Made by a program: the position numbers and the translations under genes
NCBI GenBank assembly: GCA_038065435.1
Contig: JBBTQZ010000055.1
Coordinates: 1-5,682, forward strand
Reading direction: 5' to 3'
Origin: JBBTQZ01 sp038065435
GTDB taxonomy: Bacteria > Patescibacteriota > Minisyncoccia > Phycocordibacterales > WO2-35-19
Length of the DNA stretch: 5,682 bases
Shown: piece by piece, positions 5,142 through 5,682 of the stretch
Layout: every line of letters begins with the position of its first letter
Numbering within the stretch: the stretch's first letter is position 1
Notes under the pieces: generated by a model
What the model saw: only the letters and a program-made list of their open reading frames with translations
Database searches by the model: none
Told to the model about the DNA's origin: nothing

Positions 5142-5624
5142 ATGAAAAAGCAACTTACTCTTTGTATAATTTGCAAAGATCGGCAAGTTCTCCTTGGTAT
5201 GAAGAAGCGTGGTTTTGGTGTTGGAAGGTGGAATGGTTTTGGTGGGAAAGTTGAAAATAAAGAAACCATAGAAACTAGTGCTATAAGAGAAATGAAAGAA
5301 GAGGTGAATCTAGAACCTAAAGAAATGCATAAAGTTGGGATAATAGAATTCTCCTTTGAGAACGACCCCAAAATACTTGAAGTGCATATTTTTAAAGTAG
5401 GTGATTTTATTGGAGAACCAAAAGAAAGTGAAGAAATGAAACCAGAGTGGTTTAATTTTGATGAGATACCATTTCAGCAAATGTGGCCGGATGACGAATA
5501 TTGGTTTCCTTATCTTTTGAATGGAAAATTATTTAGAGGTAAATATCATTTTGATAGACCATCTGATGCTGAATATTCTGCAAAAATAATTACTCAAGAA
5601 TTGTACGAAGTTGATCAAATTTAA
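5142..5624 (+). CDS. MTH1-type Nudix hydrolase (probable 8-oxo-dGTP diphosphatase)
   Basis: The 160-residue protein probably hydrolyses oxidised purine nucleoside triphosphates to monophosphates, clearing mutagenic 8-oxo-dGTP from the pool. The Nudix box spans residues 35-57: G35, E41, then R49, E50, E53 and E54 in 'REMKEE'. The Gly near its end is Asn (N56). Outside the box it resembles human MTH1 (NUDT1) more than E. coli MutT: 'LLGMKKRGFGVGRWNGFGGK' (17-36) and 'MWPDDEYWFP' (114-123) are nearly identical to MTH1. N31, W115, D117 and D118 match the MTH1 base-recognition residues N33, W117, D119 and D120. Length (160) is close to MTH1 (156). Other oxidised purines such as 2-OH-dATP, an MTH1 substrate, are plausible. 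The ATG follows an extended -10 by 6 nt. No functional link to the neighbouring tRNA is evident. Confidence 0.93.
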   Translation: MKKQLTLCIICKDRQVLLGMKKRGFGVGRWNGFGGKVENKETIETSAIREMKEEVNLEPKEMHKVGIIEFSFENDPKILEVHIFKVGDFIGEPKESEEMKPEWFNFDEIPFQQMWPDDEYWFPYLLNGKLFRGKYHFDRPSDAEYSAKIITQELYEVDQI

Positions 5625-5630
5625 TTTTTT

Positions 5631-5660
5631 TTGACAGAATTACTTCTAATGTGCTATACT
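5631..5660 (+). promoter_or_regulatory. Strong near-consensus promoter at the window end
   Basis: A perfect -35 TTGACA (5631-5636), an 18-bp spacer, and a -10 TATACT (5655-5660, 5 of 6) with the extended TG (TGC before the hexamer, 5652-5654). Initiation is expected near 5667. It begins 7 bp after the Nudix stop codon, within and after an 8-T run (5625-5632). The gene it drives lies beyond the window. It is the best-matching promoter here. Confidence 0.8.
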
Positions 5661-5682
5661 TGCGGAGTAACGTATTCTCACT

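Noticed and set aside
5048..5254. A 68-codon plus-strand frame after the tRNA
   Set aside because: It starts inside tRNA-Gln and runs into the Nudix gene in another frame, with no recognisable product.
5591..5632. Intrinsic terminator at the Nudix gene end
   Set aside because: There is an 8-T run, but the only nearby palindrome (TTGATCAA, 5611-5618) is too short and weak for a terminator stem.
5659..5671. 13-bp match CTTGCGGAGTAAC between the window end and cysS (113-125)
   Set aside because: In a 5.7-kb window one 13-mer pair is not unlikely by chance, and there is no extended similarity on either side.

Overview
This window looks like part of a compact, AT-rich bacterial chromosome, most likely from the Candidate Phyla Radiation (Patescibacteria, Parcubacteria-like). 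The assignment is an inference from several traits: a short DnaX with no zinc module, a Ddl with the 'VLRGGPS' N-terminus, a stand-alone HTH/LAGLIDADG-like protein of a type common in such genomes, a tRNA without an encoded CCA end, very short spacers, and almost no Shine-Dalgarno sequences. No 16S or ribosomal protein gene is present to confirm it.

Layout from left to right: cysS (cysteinyl-tRNA synthetase, +) fills 37-1488. It converges on ddl (D-Ala-D-Ala ligase family, -, 1518-2420). A 91-bp divergent promoter region separates ddl from dnaX (clamp-loader subunit, +, 2512-3585). The 3' end of dnaX overlaps by 20 bp the end of an unrecognised four-helix membrane protein gene (-, 3566-4090). 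A 216-bp non-coding stretch containing a 37-bp hyphenated palindrome precedes an HTH/LAGLIDADG-like gene (+, 4307-4999). A tRNA-Gln(UUG) gene (5008-5078) and an MTH1-type Nudix hydrolase gene (+, 5142-5624) follow. The window ends in a near-consensus promoter (5631-5660) that fires out of view.

The genes do not form an operon or pathway. Orientation alternates and most genes have their own -10 element. They cover core functions: translation (cysS, tRNA-Gln), cell wall precursor synthesis (ddl), replication (dnaX) and nucleotide-pool sanitation (Nudix), plus two proteins of unknown role. A recurring feature is a -10 hexamer lying where a ribosome binding site would be, 6-7 nt before the start codon for dnaX and the Nudix gene. 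This predicts leaderless mRNAs.

The most unusual items are: the membrane protein, built from two copies of a 72-residue unit with identically spaced His/Glu/Asp/Glu residues in its predicted helices; the Ddl homologue, which lacks the omega loop and the substrate-binding Arg; and a perfect 14-bp tandem duplication across the ddl start codon that creates a five-codon upstream ORF. None of these is proven to be a new system. The membrane protein is the best candidate.
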